Source: Sphingobacterium sp. PCS056 (GTDB taxonomy: Bacteria > Bacteroidota > Bacteroidia > Sphingobacteriales > Sphingobacteriaceae). Taken from it: a stretch of 64,000 bases of DNA. Below the pieces are notes generated by a model. It saw nothing but the letters and a program-made list of their open reading frames with translations, was not told the origin of the DNA and ran no database searches. Location of the stretch: contig NZ_CP096883.1 of assembly GCF_023273895.1 (NCBI RefSeq), positions 4,464,001 to 4,528,000 on the forward strand. The letters run 5' to 3'. Shown here one piece after another: positions 1 through 7,762 of this stretch (positions are counted from its first letter, which is position 1; every line of letters starts with the position of its first letter). The position numbers and the translations under genes are program-made.

Positions 1-162
1 AGCAATCAATTTGAATTCTCCATTCAAGATGAAGCTATATTTAAGCAACTCGAAACAAATAGTGGTAAGTTTTTCGATTTACACTACAAGGAATATCATG
101 GCGTATTGCCTTGGAGAGGAAATACGGTCTATGTTGTCGATAAAGTCATTAACATGAAATAA
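1..162 (+). CDS. C-terminal fragment of a small conserved Bacteroidota protein (5' cut by window)
   Basis: The frame is open from base 1 and ends at TAA 160-162, giving the last 53 residues of a protein whose start lies outside the window. The tail carries a pattern around LHYKEYHG...PWRGNT.Y.VDKV. From memory this resembles the C-terminus of a small membrane-anchored Bacteroidota family that databases often mislabel 6-phosphogluconate dehydrogenase; I would not transfer that function. A terminator follows two bases after the stop, so this is the last gene of its transcript. Confidence 0.6.
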   Translation, partial: SNQFEFSIQDEAIFKQLETNSGKFFDLHYKEYHGVLPWRGNTVYVVDKVINMK

Positions 163-163
163 G

Positions 164-210
164 AAAAAGCTGTCTCCTACGCTTCTGACCAGCGCATGAG
201 ATAGCTTTTT
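164..210 (+). terminator. Intrinsic terminator of the truncated first gene
   Basis: AAAAAGCTGTCTC (164-176) pairs with GAGATAGCTTTTT (198-210) with one G-T wobble, and the stem ends in a T-run. It starts directly after the stop codon at 162. Confidence 0.85.
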
Positions 211-445
211 AGTAATACCCCTATATATTTCAACACGCTCCCAGTATCATCACATATACTTTGAACAAAGGTACTTTGATCCTCCTGAGTATACCACAGA
301 AAAATTTTCATAAAAAATCTGGTTTACGCGAAGGTAAAGATATCCGGTCTTTTCTCTATCATCTACTGCAGAATACTGCGATACGAGTAGGGAGCAACTT
401 CAATATATCTTATATCTATATGTATGGACCAAAAATAGTGATATC

Positions 446-513
446 ATGGTGAAAACACCATAAACTCGGACTGAACACGGACTCAACACGGACGCAACAC
501 GGATTTACGGTGT
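446..513. repeat. 11-bp direct repeats enclosed by a switchable inverted repeat
   Basis: Three near-identical 11-mers, CGGACTGAACA, CGGACTCAACA and CGGACGCAACA, run head to tail at 467-499, with a partial fourth from 500. They lie in the loop of an inverted repeat, ACACCATAAA (455-464) against TTTACGGTGT (504-513), with one G-T pair. The left arm overlaps CACCAT (456-461), which can instead pair perfectly with ATGGTG (446-451) across an AAAA loop. Such compact units are often dispersed in a genome, but only one copy is visible here. Confidence 0.6.
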
Positions 514-1056
514 ATATGATCAGATTATAACCTACATTTCATCTGAATCAAACTCAAATTACCCATAGACACCAGCTATACTTAGTCACAAGCTAACAAG
601 AATAAAAACTGGCTTTATTTAGCTTGAACAATGTTTTTTAAAGATTTAAAAAGAAATGCTCCATCTGCTCAAGCGATAGATGAGCATAAACTTGCCACAT
701 GAACGAACGGGTAATATTGAAACACAGAGTCCGAGTCAAAAAAACCGAATCATCATATCCATCAGGTTAATTTATCCTCATCGTTCTTACAATAACATGT
801 CCACAAGTAATCAAAAACTTAAATACACACTGAAGATGTAATATTAAAAAACGGAGAATTTTTATCTTACCAATTTATATTCCATTAAAATAGTCAAGTC
901 TTCGGTCAAAGATATATCCAAGGATACATTGACAATATAAATTAGGGTAAGAATAATATACGAAAAAATATAGGTTTTTGATTTCTGAAATATCCCACCG
1001 CTCGCTCAGGAGCAGGGACCAACATACTCACAAAAAAAGAGTACGGCCACCACATG

Positions 1057-1111
1057 AGACTGACAGCCCGGATATGGTGACTGTGGCAGTCTAGCAACAT
1101 CGCCGATATCC
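1057..1111 (+). other. Candidate structured RNA (possible H-type pseudoknot)
   Basis: AGACTGACAG (1057-1066) pairs with CTGT (1081-1084) and CAGTCT (1087-1092), bulging GG. The 14-nt loop contains GGATATGGTGA (1070-1080), which pairs with TCGCC (1100-1104) and ATATCC (1106-1111) across a one-base bulge. Together these form either a classical pseudoknot or two alternative stems. A T8 run follows at 1138-1145. It matches no tRNA, SRP, RNase P or tmRNA signature that I know. The strand is uncertain; on minus it would lie in the dnaB 3' region. Confidence 0.35.
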
Positions 1112-1160
1112 TGCAACAAGATGATTATTTATTATAATTTTTTTTCACAAAAGTAATCGT

Positions 1161-1221
1161 GAGATTTCGCAAATCTCGGAATCGGTTACAACCCTTTGTA
1201 AACGAAAGGTTGTAAGACCGA
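1161..1221. repeat. Two adjacent strong hairpins downstream of dnaB
   Basis: GAGATTT (1161-1167) and AAATCTC (1171-1177) form a perfect hairpin with a CGC loop. The next is longer: TCGGTTACAACC (1182-1193) pairs with GGTTGTAA plus CCGA (1208-1215, 1218-1221) around a GA bulge. Neither has a T-run directly after it, so they are not textbook terminators. They may be mRNA 3'-end or processing structures of dnaB. Confidence 0.5.
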
Positions 1222-1355
1222 AGACTGCGGCAATAAGCTCATTTGTTCCTTTAAAAATCAAATGATTATACAGAGTATCGTAGCGTACGCTTATAACGGC
1301 ACGGAGATTGAATTGAAAACAGCCCTTTTGGACAAATTATTTTTCTATGCTACTA

Positions 1356-2963
1356 CTAAAAAGGAGCATCATCAGGCATGTCGTTCATACGCGAAGGCAT
1401 CGTGATACCACCTGTCATACCGCCGGTATCACCACCACTAAACATGGCGGACGGATTCATTGCTGGCGAACTGAATGATGTCGGATTATTAAATCCATCA
1501 GCAGCACCCATCCCTGTAAATTCATCTTCTAAATCCACAAACTTCACGTATTTACCAATAAAGCGGAGCGGTACAATACCCGTCTCACCATTACGGTGCT
1601 TCGCAATAATAACCTCTCCCACACCAGCGGTAGATCGGCCTTCTTCATCCTCTGTCATACCATAATATTCTGGACGATATAAAAACAATACCATATCCGC
1701 ATCCTGCTCAATAGATCCAGATTCACGTAAATCGGAAAGCATCGGTCGTTTTGAATTTCCCGGACGAGACTCTACAGCACGGCTTAATTGGGATAAAGCT
1801 AATACCGGAACATTCAATTCTTTAGCCACAGATTTCAACGCCCTTGAAATACTACCAATCTCTTGCTCACGGTTACCACCACCTTTACCCTCAGCCTTAC
1901 CATGCATAAGTTGTAAGTAATCGACGATCACCATTTGAATATCATGTTGCGCTTTCAACCGTCTACATTTTGCTCTAAATTCAAACACGTTTAATGCGGG
2001 AGTATCATCGATGATTAAAGGAGCCTCAGTCAAACGTCCAATCCTTGAATGCAATTGTTGCCATTCATGATCAGCTAAATTACCTTTCTTTAATTTTTCT
2101 TGTTCGATCTCAGTTTCACCAGCGATCAAACGATTCACCAGTTGCACAGATGACATCTCCAGCGAGAACACCACGACAGGTTTTTGATGATCAACCGCAG
2201 CATTACGTGCTACAGATAATACAAAGGCCGTCTTTCCCATTGCAGGACGAGCAGCGATAATGACCAAATCTGATGGTTGCCAACCTGAAGTCATACGATC
2301 TAAGGCGGTCAATCCCGAAGGCACACCAGTCAATCCATCTGTACGATCACGCAACAACTCCAAATTAGAGATCGCTTCACGCATGATATCATCCATTTTA
2401 CGAGAATCTCTTCTTAAATTGTTTTGAGCAATATCAAATAAACTCTTCTCTGCATGGTCTAATAAATCAAATATATCTGACGTTTCATCATATGAACTAT
2501 TGATAATTTCGGTAGAAACTTTAATCAGTTCACGTTGAATATATTTTTGCGAGATAATACGCGCATGAAATTCAATATTTGCAGCAGAAACTACGCGATC
2601 TGTTAATTGTGTAATATAATATGCTCCACCCACCATTTCCAAAGCTCCCATCTTTCGAAGTTCGGCGGTCACAGTAAGCAAATCAATAGGCGAAGTTTTT
2701 TGGAAGAGATTAAAAATAGCTTCGAAAATCTTCTGGTGCGAATCTTTATAAAAAGAATCCGGTTTAAGAATATCAATGACCTCACTTAGCGCATTTTTCT
2801 CCAACATCAAAGCCCCTAGGACAGCTTCCTCCAAATCCAAAGCTTGAGGCGGCAGTTTGCCAAGTCCGCTAACTAAGTTGTTGAGTTTAGTCCTACGCTC
2901 TCCGAAATTGGTTTTCTTACCAGTTCCAGCATTATTATCTTCAAAATTATTATCGTTACTCAT
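1356..2963 (-). CDS. dnaB: Replicative DNA helicase DnaB
   Basis: ATP-driven hexameric helicase that unwinds the replication fork. The 535-residue protein has a short polar N-terminal tail, the all-helical DnaB N-domain (about 37-140), a linker and the RecA-like C-domain. Walker A AARPAMGKT is at 237-245 and the Walker B stretch MVIVDYLQLM at 344-353. The last 50 residues are Gly/Met/Asn-rich and probably disordered. The C-domain is uninterrupted, so there is no intein. It is monocistronic and faces ubiE across a 432-bp region with DnaA-box-like sites. Confidence 0.97.
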   Translation of the reverse strand: MSNDNNFEDNNAGTGKKTNFGERRTKLNNLVSGLGKLPPQALDLEEAVLGALMLEKNALSEVIDILKPDSFYKDSHQKIFEAIFNLFQKTSPIDLLTVTAELRKMGALEMVGGAYYITQLTDRVVSAANIEFHARIISQKYIQRELIKVSTEIINSSYDETSDIFDLLDHAEKSLFDIAQNNLRRDSRKMDDIMREAISNLELLRDRTDGLTGVPSGLTALDRMTSGWQPSDLVIIAARPAMGKTAFVLSVARNAAVDHQKPVVVFSLEMSSVQLVNRLIAGETEIEQEKLKKGNLADHEWQQLHSRIGRLTEAPLIIDDTPALNVFEFRAKCRRLKAQHDIQMVIVDYLQLMHGKAEGKGGGNREQEIGSISRALKSVAKELNVPVLALSQLSRAVESRPGNSKRPMLSDLRESGSIEQDADMVLFLYRPEYYGMTEDEEGRSTAGVGEVIIAKHRNGETGIVPLRFIGKYVKFVDLEDEFTGMGAADGFNNPTSFSSPAMNPSAMFSGGDTGGMTGGITMPSRMNDMPDDAPF

Positions 2964-3395
2964 CTTTATGTGATATCCAAAAACTTGTGCATGTACGCCA
3001 AAAAATTGATAGCGGATAGCAAATGTATAAAAAATAAGGTAGAGATTTTTTAAGAGTTGTACACAGTTAAAATAGTTGTGAAAACAATCACCTTAAAAGC
3101 TTTTGATAAACATCGTTTTACATCCTAACTTTTCCACATTTGATGTGGAAAAAAATGTTAACAACAAAAAATAGCATCTAATTTACAATACATTAAGACG
3201 TTGTTAACAACTTTGACCACTGTTAACAAAGTTAAGCTATTTCGCACACTATTCGTACAAGCTTATTGGAAGAAATTTTAAAAAGATTATTCCGATTTTG
3301 GTTTAAATTGGAAGCTAAGCTCAAAAATTCTGAATTTTTATTTTTTCCTTTTCGATCATATTAAAGCTCAATCAGAATATTGTATCTTTGCTACT
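2964..3395. promoter_or_regulatory. dnaB/ubiE divergent intergenic region with DnaA-box-like palindrome and TGTTAACAA repeats
   Basis: TTTTCCACAT (3130-3139) and ATGTGGAAAA (3143-3152) form a perfect inverted repeat; each arm contains TTTTCCACA, which fits the relaxed DnaA-box pattern TTWTNCACA. TGTTAACAA occurs three times (3156-3164, 3202-3210, 3221-3229). The surroundings are very AT-rich. No gene fits here. The region could control dnaB or be a replication-protein binding region. Confidence 0.45.
3383..3390 (+). promoter_or_regulatory. -7 box of the ubiE promoter
   Basis: TATCTTTG matches the Bacteroidota -7 element TAnnTTTG. It ends 5 nt before the ubiE ATG, so the transcript would start at or very near the start codon. 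I see no good -33 TTTG at the expected distance. Confidence 0.55.
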
Positions 3396-4136
3396 ATGAC
3401 AAATGAAGCATCATCATTAAAACCATACAAAGACGCGAAAGATGGTAAAAAGCAACAAGTTGCAGATATGTTTAACAACATCTCCAAAACTTATGATTTT
3501 TTAAACCATTTTTTGTCCCTAGGTATCGATATAATTTGGCGTAAAAAAGCGATTAATGCTTTAAAAACCATCGCTCCACAATATATGCTTGACGTTGCTA
3601 CGGGAACGGGAGATTTTGCATTGGAGTCCATTAAGATATTAAATCCTAAAAAAATAATTGGTGTAGATATCTCTCAGGGTATGTTGGATGTTGCACAACA
3701 AAAGATTACGCAAAAAGGACTCTCCAATCAATTTGAAGTGCAGTTAGGAGATTCTGAGCATCTGCAATTTGAAGACAACACATTTGACGCAGTAACAGTC
3801 GCTTTTGGAGTTCGAAATTTCGAAAATTTAGAGCAGGGATTGGCCGATATATGTCGTGTATTGAAACCAGGGGGTAAAGCTGTAATCTTGGAATTTTCTA
3901 ATCCTAAAAAATTTCCAATCAAGCAATTATACAATTTCTACTTCAAGAGAATAACACCCACGATCGGAAAAATATTTTCGAAAGACTCAAGTGCTTATTC
4001 CTATCTCCCAGAATCTGTCGCTCGTTTTCCTGATGGCGAAAAATTTGCTCAAATCACTAGAGCAGTAGGTTTTTCAGACACCGTAATTCGTCCTCAGACT
4101 TTTGGCGTATGTACAATTTATATTGCTACAAAATAA
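3396..4136 (+). CDS. ubiE: Demethylmenaquinone methyltransferase UbiE/MenG
   Basis: Transfers a methyl group from SAM to demethylmenaquinone, the last step of menaquinone synthesis; menaquinone is the respiratory quinone of this phylum. The 246-residue protein carries the family signature YDFLNHFLSLGID..WR (33-49), SAM-binding motif DVATGTGDFA (66-75) and the later FGVRNFENLE and LEFSNP motifs. Full length for the family. The ATG is placed by the -7 box 5 nt upstream. An SDR gene and yqeY follow on the same strand with gaps of 36 and 13 bp, so co-transcription is likely. Confidence 0.95.
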   Translation: MTNEASSLKPYKDAKDGKKQQVADMFNNISKTYDFLNHFLSLGIDIIWRKKAINALKTIAPQYMLDVATGTGDFALESIKILNPKKIIGVDISQGMLDVAQQKITQKGLSNQFEVQLGDSEHLQFEDNTFDAVTVAFGVRNFENLEQGLADICRVLKPGGKAVILEFSNPKKFPIKQLYNFYFKRITPTIGKIFSKDSSAYSYLPESVARFPDGEKFAQITRAVGFSDTVIRPQTFGVCTIYIATK

Positions 4137-4172
4137 AAATCTCAGTTTAGTTTTATTTTTAACACCAATACT

Positions 4173-4937
4173 ATGTCAAAAACAGTATTCATCACAGGAG
4201 CAAGTTCAGGAATCGGAAAAGCATGTGCTGAGGTTTTAGCGCAAGAAGGTTACAACTTACTACTATGCGCACGTCGTTTCCAAAATCTGGAAGAAATCAA
4301 AGATAAATTAACAGCACAATATCCTCAAATTGCTATTCATATCTTTGAACTTGATGTACGCAACTACGATGAAGTGAAATCAAAAATTGAAGGCTTACCT
4401 GCCGAATGGAAAAATTTGAATGTACTCATCAATAATGCAGGGTTAAGCCAAGGATTAGATCCTATTCAAGATGGTGATATTGGCGATTGGGACCGGATGA
4501 TCGATACCAATGTCAAGGGATTATTGTATGTAACAAAAACCGTCATTCCATTATTGCAAGATCAAGAAGGAGCACATATTATCAATATAGGCTCGATTGC
4601 TGCCAAAGAAGTTTATCCCAACGGCAATGTCTACTGTGCAAGTAAGCATGCCGTAGATGCCCTTAATCAAGCCATGCGTATCGATCTTCTTTCGAAAGAT
4701 ATAAAAGTAACAGGCATTAATCCTGGCATGGTAGAAACTGAATTTTCAGAAGTACGTTTTAAAGGTGACAAAGAACGAGCAAAAAATGTGTATACAGGAG
4801 TCGAGGCATTGACAGGAAAAGATATTGCCGAAACCATAGCATTTGTTATCAGTAGACCCAAGCATGTCAACATTAATGACCTGATCATTATGCCAACTGC
4901 CCAAGCAACTGGAACGATTGTAAATAGAAAATCATAA
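4173..4937 (+). CDS. Short-chain dehydrogenase/reductase, YdfG-like
   Basis: A classical SDR of 254 residues. The NAD(P)-binding TGASSGIG is at 8-15, NNAG at 87-90, and the catalytic Ser141, Tyr154 and Lys158 (YCASK) are all present. The Arg pair after strand 2 (CARR) suggests NADP(H) preference. Closest in feel are YdfG-type serine/3-hydroxy acid dehydrogenases, but the substrate cannot be read from sequence. It sits between ubiE and yqeY; no quinone-pathway role is implied. Confidence 0.9.
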   Translation: MSKTVFITGASSGIGKACAEVLAQEGYNLLLCARRFQNLEEIKDKLTAQYPQIAIHIFELDVRNYDEVKSKIEGLPAEWKNLNVLINNAGLSQGLDPIQDGDIGDWDRMIDTNVKGLLYVTKTVIPLLQDQEGAHIINIGSIAAKEVYPNGNVYCASKHAVDALNQAMRIDLLSKDIKVTGINPGMVETEFSEVRFKGDKERAKNVYTGVEALTGKDIAETIAFVISRPKHVNINDLIIMPTAQATGTIVNRKS

Positions 4938-4950
4938 AATCAATTAAAAT

Positions 4951-5400
4951 ATGACTTTAGAAGAAAAAATAAATCAAGATATTAAAGCGGCAATGATCGC
5001 AAAAGATGCGAATAAATTGCGCGGCCTTAGAGCAGTAAAAGCAGCAATATTATTAGCTAAAACAGAAAAAGGTCACACAGAGGAATTGACAGAAGAGACT
5101 GAAATAAAAGTACTTCAAAAATTAGTTAAACAACGAAAAGAATCTGCTGAAATTTATAAAAATCAAAACAGAGAAGATCTGTACGCTATTGAAGTGGAGG
5201 AACAAGAAGTAATCGAAGCTTATTTACCAAAACAATTGAGCAGAGAAGAAGTCGAAAAAATCATCAAAGATATCATCAGTACTACTGGAGCATCTTCTGT
5301 AAAAGATATGGGTAAAGTAATGGGTGCCGCTAATCAACAGTTAGCAGGAAAAGCCGATGGACGCACAATATCTGAGCTTGTAAAAAGTTTACTCGCTTAA
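4951..5400 (+). CDS. yqeY: GatB/YqeY domain protein
   Basis: A 149-residue protein of the YqeY family, related to the C-terminal tail domain of the GatB amidotransferase subunit. It shows the usual helical N-half (MTLEEKINQDIKAAM...), the KQRKES segment and the AYLPKQLS motif before the small helical C-domain. Its molecular role in free-standing form is not established; the fold suggests tRNA interaction. It lies 13 bp after the SDR gene and is followed by a terminator. Confidence 0.92.
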   Translation: MTLEEKINQDIKAAMIAKDANKLRGLRAVKAAILLAKTEKGHTEELTEETEIKVLQKLVKQRKESAEIYKNQNREDLYAIEVEEQEVIEAYLPKQLSREEVEKIIKDIISTTGASSVKDMGKVMGAANQQLAGKADGRTISELVKSLLA

Positions 5401-5422
5401 TTAAATATACTTAATTATTAAA

Positions 5423-5453
5423 AGGGCTATAGCAATATAGCTCTTCTTTTTTT
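5423..5453 (+). terminator. Terminator after yqeY, abutting the elaA start
   Basis: AGGGCTATA (5423-5431) pairs with TATAGCTCT (5436-5444) around a GCAA (GNRA) tetraloop, followed by a T-rich tail to 5453. The tail touches the elaA ATG at 5454. Read-through transcripts would therefore carry this hairpin directly in front of elaA. Confidence 0.75.
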
Positions 5454-5900
5454 ATGGAATTATTTTGGAAACATAAGACCTTCTCTGAATTAACTACAGC
5501 AGAATTATATCGCATTATCAAATTACGAGTAGAAGTTTTTGTCAACGAGCAACAATGTTTTTATCCCGAATTAGATGATAAAGATTATCAATGTAGCCAT
5601 CTTTGGGCAGAGATCAATGATGAAGTTGTTGTATATTCCAGACTCGTTCCTCCAGGCCTCTCTTACCGAGAGCCGTCAATCGGTCGAATTGTCACCAACC
5701 CTACCTTTAGGGGCAACAATTATGGCAAATTACTGATCGCTCGATCGATCGCGTACAGCTATGAAAAGCATGGCAGGACAGCGATTCAAATTGGGGCACA
5801 GACTTACCTTAGAAAATTTTATGGTAGTTTTGGATTTGAGCAAGTATCGGATGAATATTTAGATTATGGAATTCCTCATATTGACATGATAAAACCTTAA
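5454..5900 (+). CDS. elaA: ElaA-type GNAT N-acetyltransferase
   Basis: A 148-residue GNAT protein of the ElaA subfamily. The N-terminal pattern L..LR..VFV.EQ..YPE.D..D (about 22-44) and the acetyl-CoA-binding stretch GRIVTNPTFRGNNYGKLL (about 77-94) are typical. The acceptor substrate is unknown. The start is the ATG immediately after the yqeY terminator; no other start fits the length. DUF423 follows after 10 bp and is probably co-transcribed. Confidence 0.85.
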   Translation: MELFWKHKTFSELTTAELYRIIKLRVEVFVNEQQCFYPELDDKDYQCSHLWAEINDEVVVYSRLVPPGLSYREPSIGRIVTNPTFRGNNYGKLLIARSIAYSYEKHGRTAIQIGAQTYLRKFYGSFGFEQVSDEYLDYGIPHIDMIKP

Positions 5901-5910
5901 ATTTAATTAT

Positions 5911-6285
5911 ATGAATCATATCGTTATTATTACAGCAGCTATTTTAGGTTCTACAGCCATTATGCTTGGCGCTTTTGGGGCACATGCCTTTAAAAAATTG
6001 ATTAGCGAAGAAAAACTAGCCTCATTTGAAGTTGGTGTTCGCTACCAGATGTATGCCGCCATCACCCTCTTGATCATTGGATTTAACCTATCATTTGATC
6101 TATATAGTGAACGATTTGCCTTCTATGGGATCACATTGGGGACATTACTCTTTTCAGTCAGCCTCTACTTCTTATCATTTGCACAGTATTGGAATAAAAA
6201 CTTAAAATTCCTAGGCCCTATTACACCACTAGGAGGGCTCCTGATGATAGCAGGTTGGGTTGCATTAATCATTCGTTTTATCTAA
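5911..6285 (+). CDS. DUF423 small membrane protein (YgdD family)
   Basis: 124 residues with about four transmembrane helices and the DUF423 hallmark GAFGAHAFKK near residue 21, followed by a .RYQMYAA. segment. Function unknown in all organisms. It shares a transcript with elaA by position. The downstream CLC gene has its own riboswitch leader. Confidence 0.9.
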   Translation: MNHIVIITAAILGSTAIMLGAFGAHAFKKLISEEKLASFEVGVRYQMYAAITLLIIGFNLSFDLYSERFAFYGITLGTLLFSVSLYFLSFAQYWNKNLKFLGPITPLGGLLMIAGWVALIIRFI

Positions 6286-6299
6286 CTTAGCCTTAATAA

Positions 6300-6401
6300 G
6301 GCCATGATGTCTGCCCTGAACCGCTTGATAAAGCTGATGACGTCTACTCCGATCGTGCAAAAAGCACGATCTATAATTGTGTATGTTATGATCAAGTAGA
6401 C
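6300..6401 (+). promoter_or_regulatory. Fluoride riboswitch (crcB motif) with start-codon sequestering platform
   Basis: The aptamer (6300-6348) aligns position by position with the known crcB/fluoride fold. P1 is GGC 6300-6302 with GCC 6313-6315. The stem GCTT 6323-6326/AAGC 6331-6334 has a 4-nt loop. The pseudoknot is TGTC 6308-6311 with GACG 6339-6342. The conserved CTGATG (6334-6339) and CTACT (6344-6348) are present. The 3' strand GTCTACT (6342-6348) can alternatively pair with AGTAGAC (6395-6401), which touches the ATG at 6402, around an internal hairpin GATCGTGC/GCACGATC (6351-6371). The inferred logic is that fluoride holds the aptamer and frees the start. Confidence 0.85.
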
Positions 6402-7697
6402 ATGTTGACAAAAAAAAATATCTTTTCAAAATTTGCCTTTCAGCGTACAATCATTTTCATTTTAAAGTGGTTGTCGATTACGGTGCTCATCGGCATTATA
6501 GTCGGTTCTATTTCGGCATTTTTTCTGTCCAGTTTATCTTGGGTCACCAACTATCGCGAACTTCACCCAGCGATTATCGTTGGATTACCAATAGCCGGTT
6601 TACTAATTGGCATATTATATTATTACTATGGAGGCCTATCCAGTAAAGGAAACAACCTCCTACTTAAAGAATACTACCAAAGCGAACAGAGTATCCCGCT
6701 AAGGATGGCGCCCCTAGTTTTAGTTAGCACACTTCTAACGCATCTTTTTGGAGGATCTGCAGGACGAGAAGGCACAGCTGTACAAATCGGTGGAGCTATC
6801 GCTGATCAATGCACCCGAGTTTTCAAACTCAATCAGGACGATCGTAAGATTTTAATCATTATGGGGATCAGTGCTGGTTTCGCTTCTGTTTTTGGAACAC
6901 CTTGGGCGGGAGCAATATTTGGATTGGAAGTGATTACTGGAGGTAAATCAAGATTAAAAGCATTTATACCGAGCATCATAGTCGCCTTTGTAGCCAACTA
7001 TGCCTGCTCATTTTGGAATGTAGCTCACACGCATTATCAGATCCATGAGAGCATACCTGCAATAAATAGTCAGTATATGCTCTATACAATTGCAGCAGGT
7101 GTTGTTTTTGGACTAGCAGCATATCTATTTACCCGATGCAGCGATTTCTTTACGGCTATTTTCAACCAGATAAACTATCCCCCACTGCGGCCTTTTATTG
7201 GAGGATTAGTATTGGTGGCCACCATTTGGTTATTAGGAAATACACGATATATTGGCTTAGGTATCCCAACGATATTAGCATCTTTTGATAGTCCTTTAAA
7301 TGCTTATGATTTTTTGATCAAGCTCTTATTAACCACTTTCACACTAGCTGCCGGATTTAAAGGAGGAGAGGTAACCCCCTTGTTTTTCATTGGTGCTACC
7401 CTTGGCAATGCCCTTTTTAGTATCATTCCATTACCTTTGGGGCTACTGGCAGCAATGGGCTTCATCGCTGTCTTTGCCGGAGCAACCAACACACCGTTAG
7501 CGTGTTTAATAATGGGTATTGAGTTATTCGGATATGAAGCAGGTATTTATTTCACTGTAGCGTGCCTGATCGCGTATTTTTGCTCAGGCTCAACAGGCAT
7601 ATACGCCACTCAAATGCAAAAGGGACCAAAGCATCGGTTTTACCTCCATTTGCGAACTCGAAGAGCAAGTCTATACGAAAAGTTAAAGAACTTCTAA
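6402..7697 (+). CDS. CLC-family transporter, probable CLC-F fluoride/proton antiporter
   Basis: A 431-residue polytopic membrane protein of the CLC superfamily. The gating-glutamate motif reads GREGT (121-125, Glu123) instead of the chloride-channel GREGP. The usual GSGIP selectivity loop is replaced by KGNNLLL (about 82-88). Both are features I associate with the fluoride-exporting CLC-F branch. The later GGEVTPLFFIGATLG block is also CLC-typical. There are no CBS domains. The fluoride riboswitch directly upstream independently supports fluoride export. The start at 6402 is fixed by the leader structure ending at 6401. Confidence 0.88.
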   Translation: MLTKKNIFSKFAFQRTIIFILKWLSITVLIGIIVGSISAFFLSSLSWVTNYRELHPAIIVGLPIAGLLIGILYYYYGGLSSKGNNLLLKEYYQSEQSIPLRMAPLVLVSTLLTHLFGGSAGREGTAVQIGGAIADQCTRVFKLNQDDRKILIIMGISAGFASVFGTPWAGAIFGLEVITGGKSRLKAFIPSIIVAFVANYACSFWNVAHTHYQIHESIPAINSQYMLYTIAAGVVFGLAAYLFTRCSDFFTAIFNQINYPPLRPFIGGLVLVATIWLLGNTRYIGLGIPTILASFDSPLNAYDFLIKLLLTTFTLAAGFKGGEVTPLFFIGATLGNALFSIIPLPLGLLAAMGFIAVFAGATNTPLACLIMGIELFGYEAGIYFTVACLIAYFCSGSTGIYATQMQKGPKHRFYLHLRTRRASLYEKLKNF

Positions 7698-7709
7698 AAG
7701 CTAGAAAAA

Positions 7710-7749
7710 CAGCTCATGGATCATCATTAAATGAATAAGCCATGAACTG
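7710..7749. terminator. Weak stem between convergent clc and poxB
   Basis: CAGCTCATGG (7710-7719) pairs with CCATGAACTG (7740-7749) with one mismatch, and a smaller TCATT/AATGA stem lies inside. There is no clear T-run, so its role as a terminator is only suggested by its place between convergent genes. Confidence 0.35.
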
Positions 7750-7762
7750 TCTATTATATGCG

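Larger units (their letters stand above)
212..1355. other. 1.1-kb noncoding region between the truncated gene and dnaB
   Basis: No convincing gene was found on either strand. The best reading frame (261-452, TTG start, 63 codons) has no recognisable family, no promoter box and a composition unlike its neighbours. The region does hold a composite repeat (446-513), a candidate structured RNA (1057-1111) and two strong hairpins (1161-1221), listed separately. The rest is AT-rich and featureless to my eye. Confidence 0.6.

Noticed and set aside
261..452. 63-codon frame beginning MNKGTLILL
   Set aside because: TTG start, no promoter or ribosome site, no recognisable family, and its end runs into the composite repeat at 446; it looks like chance in AT-rich DNA.
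467..510. CRISPR-like array
   Set aside because: Units are 11 bp with no spacers; this is a simple tandem repeat, and no cas genes are present.
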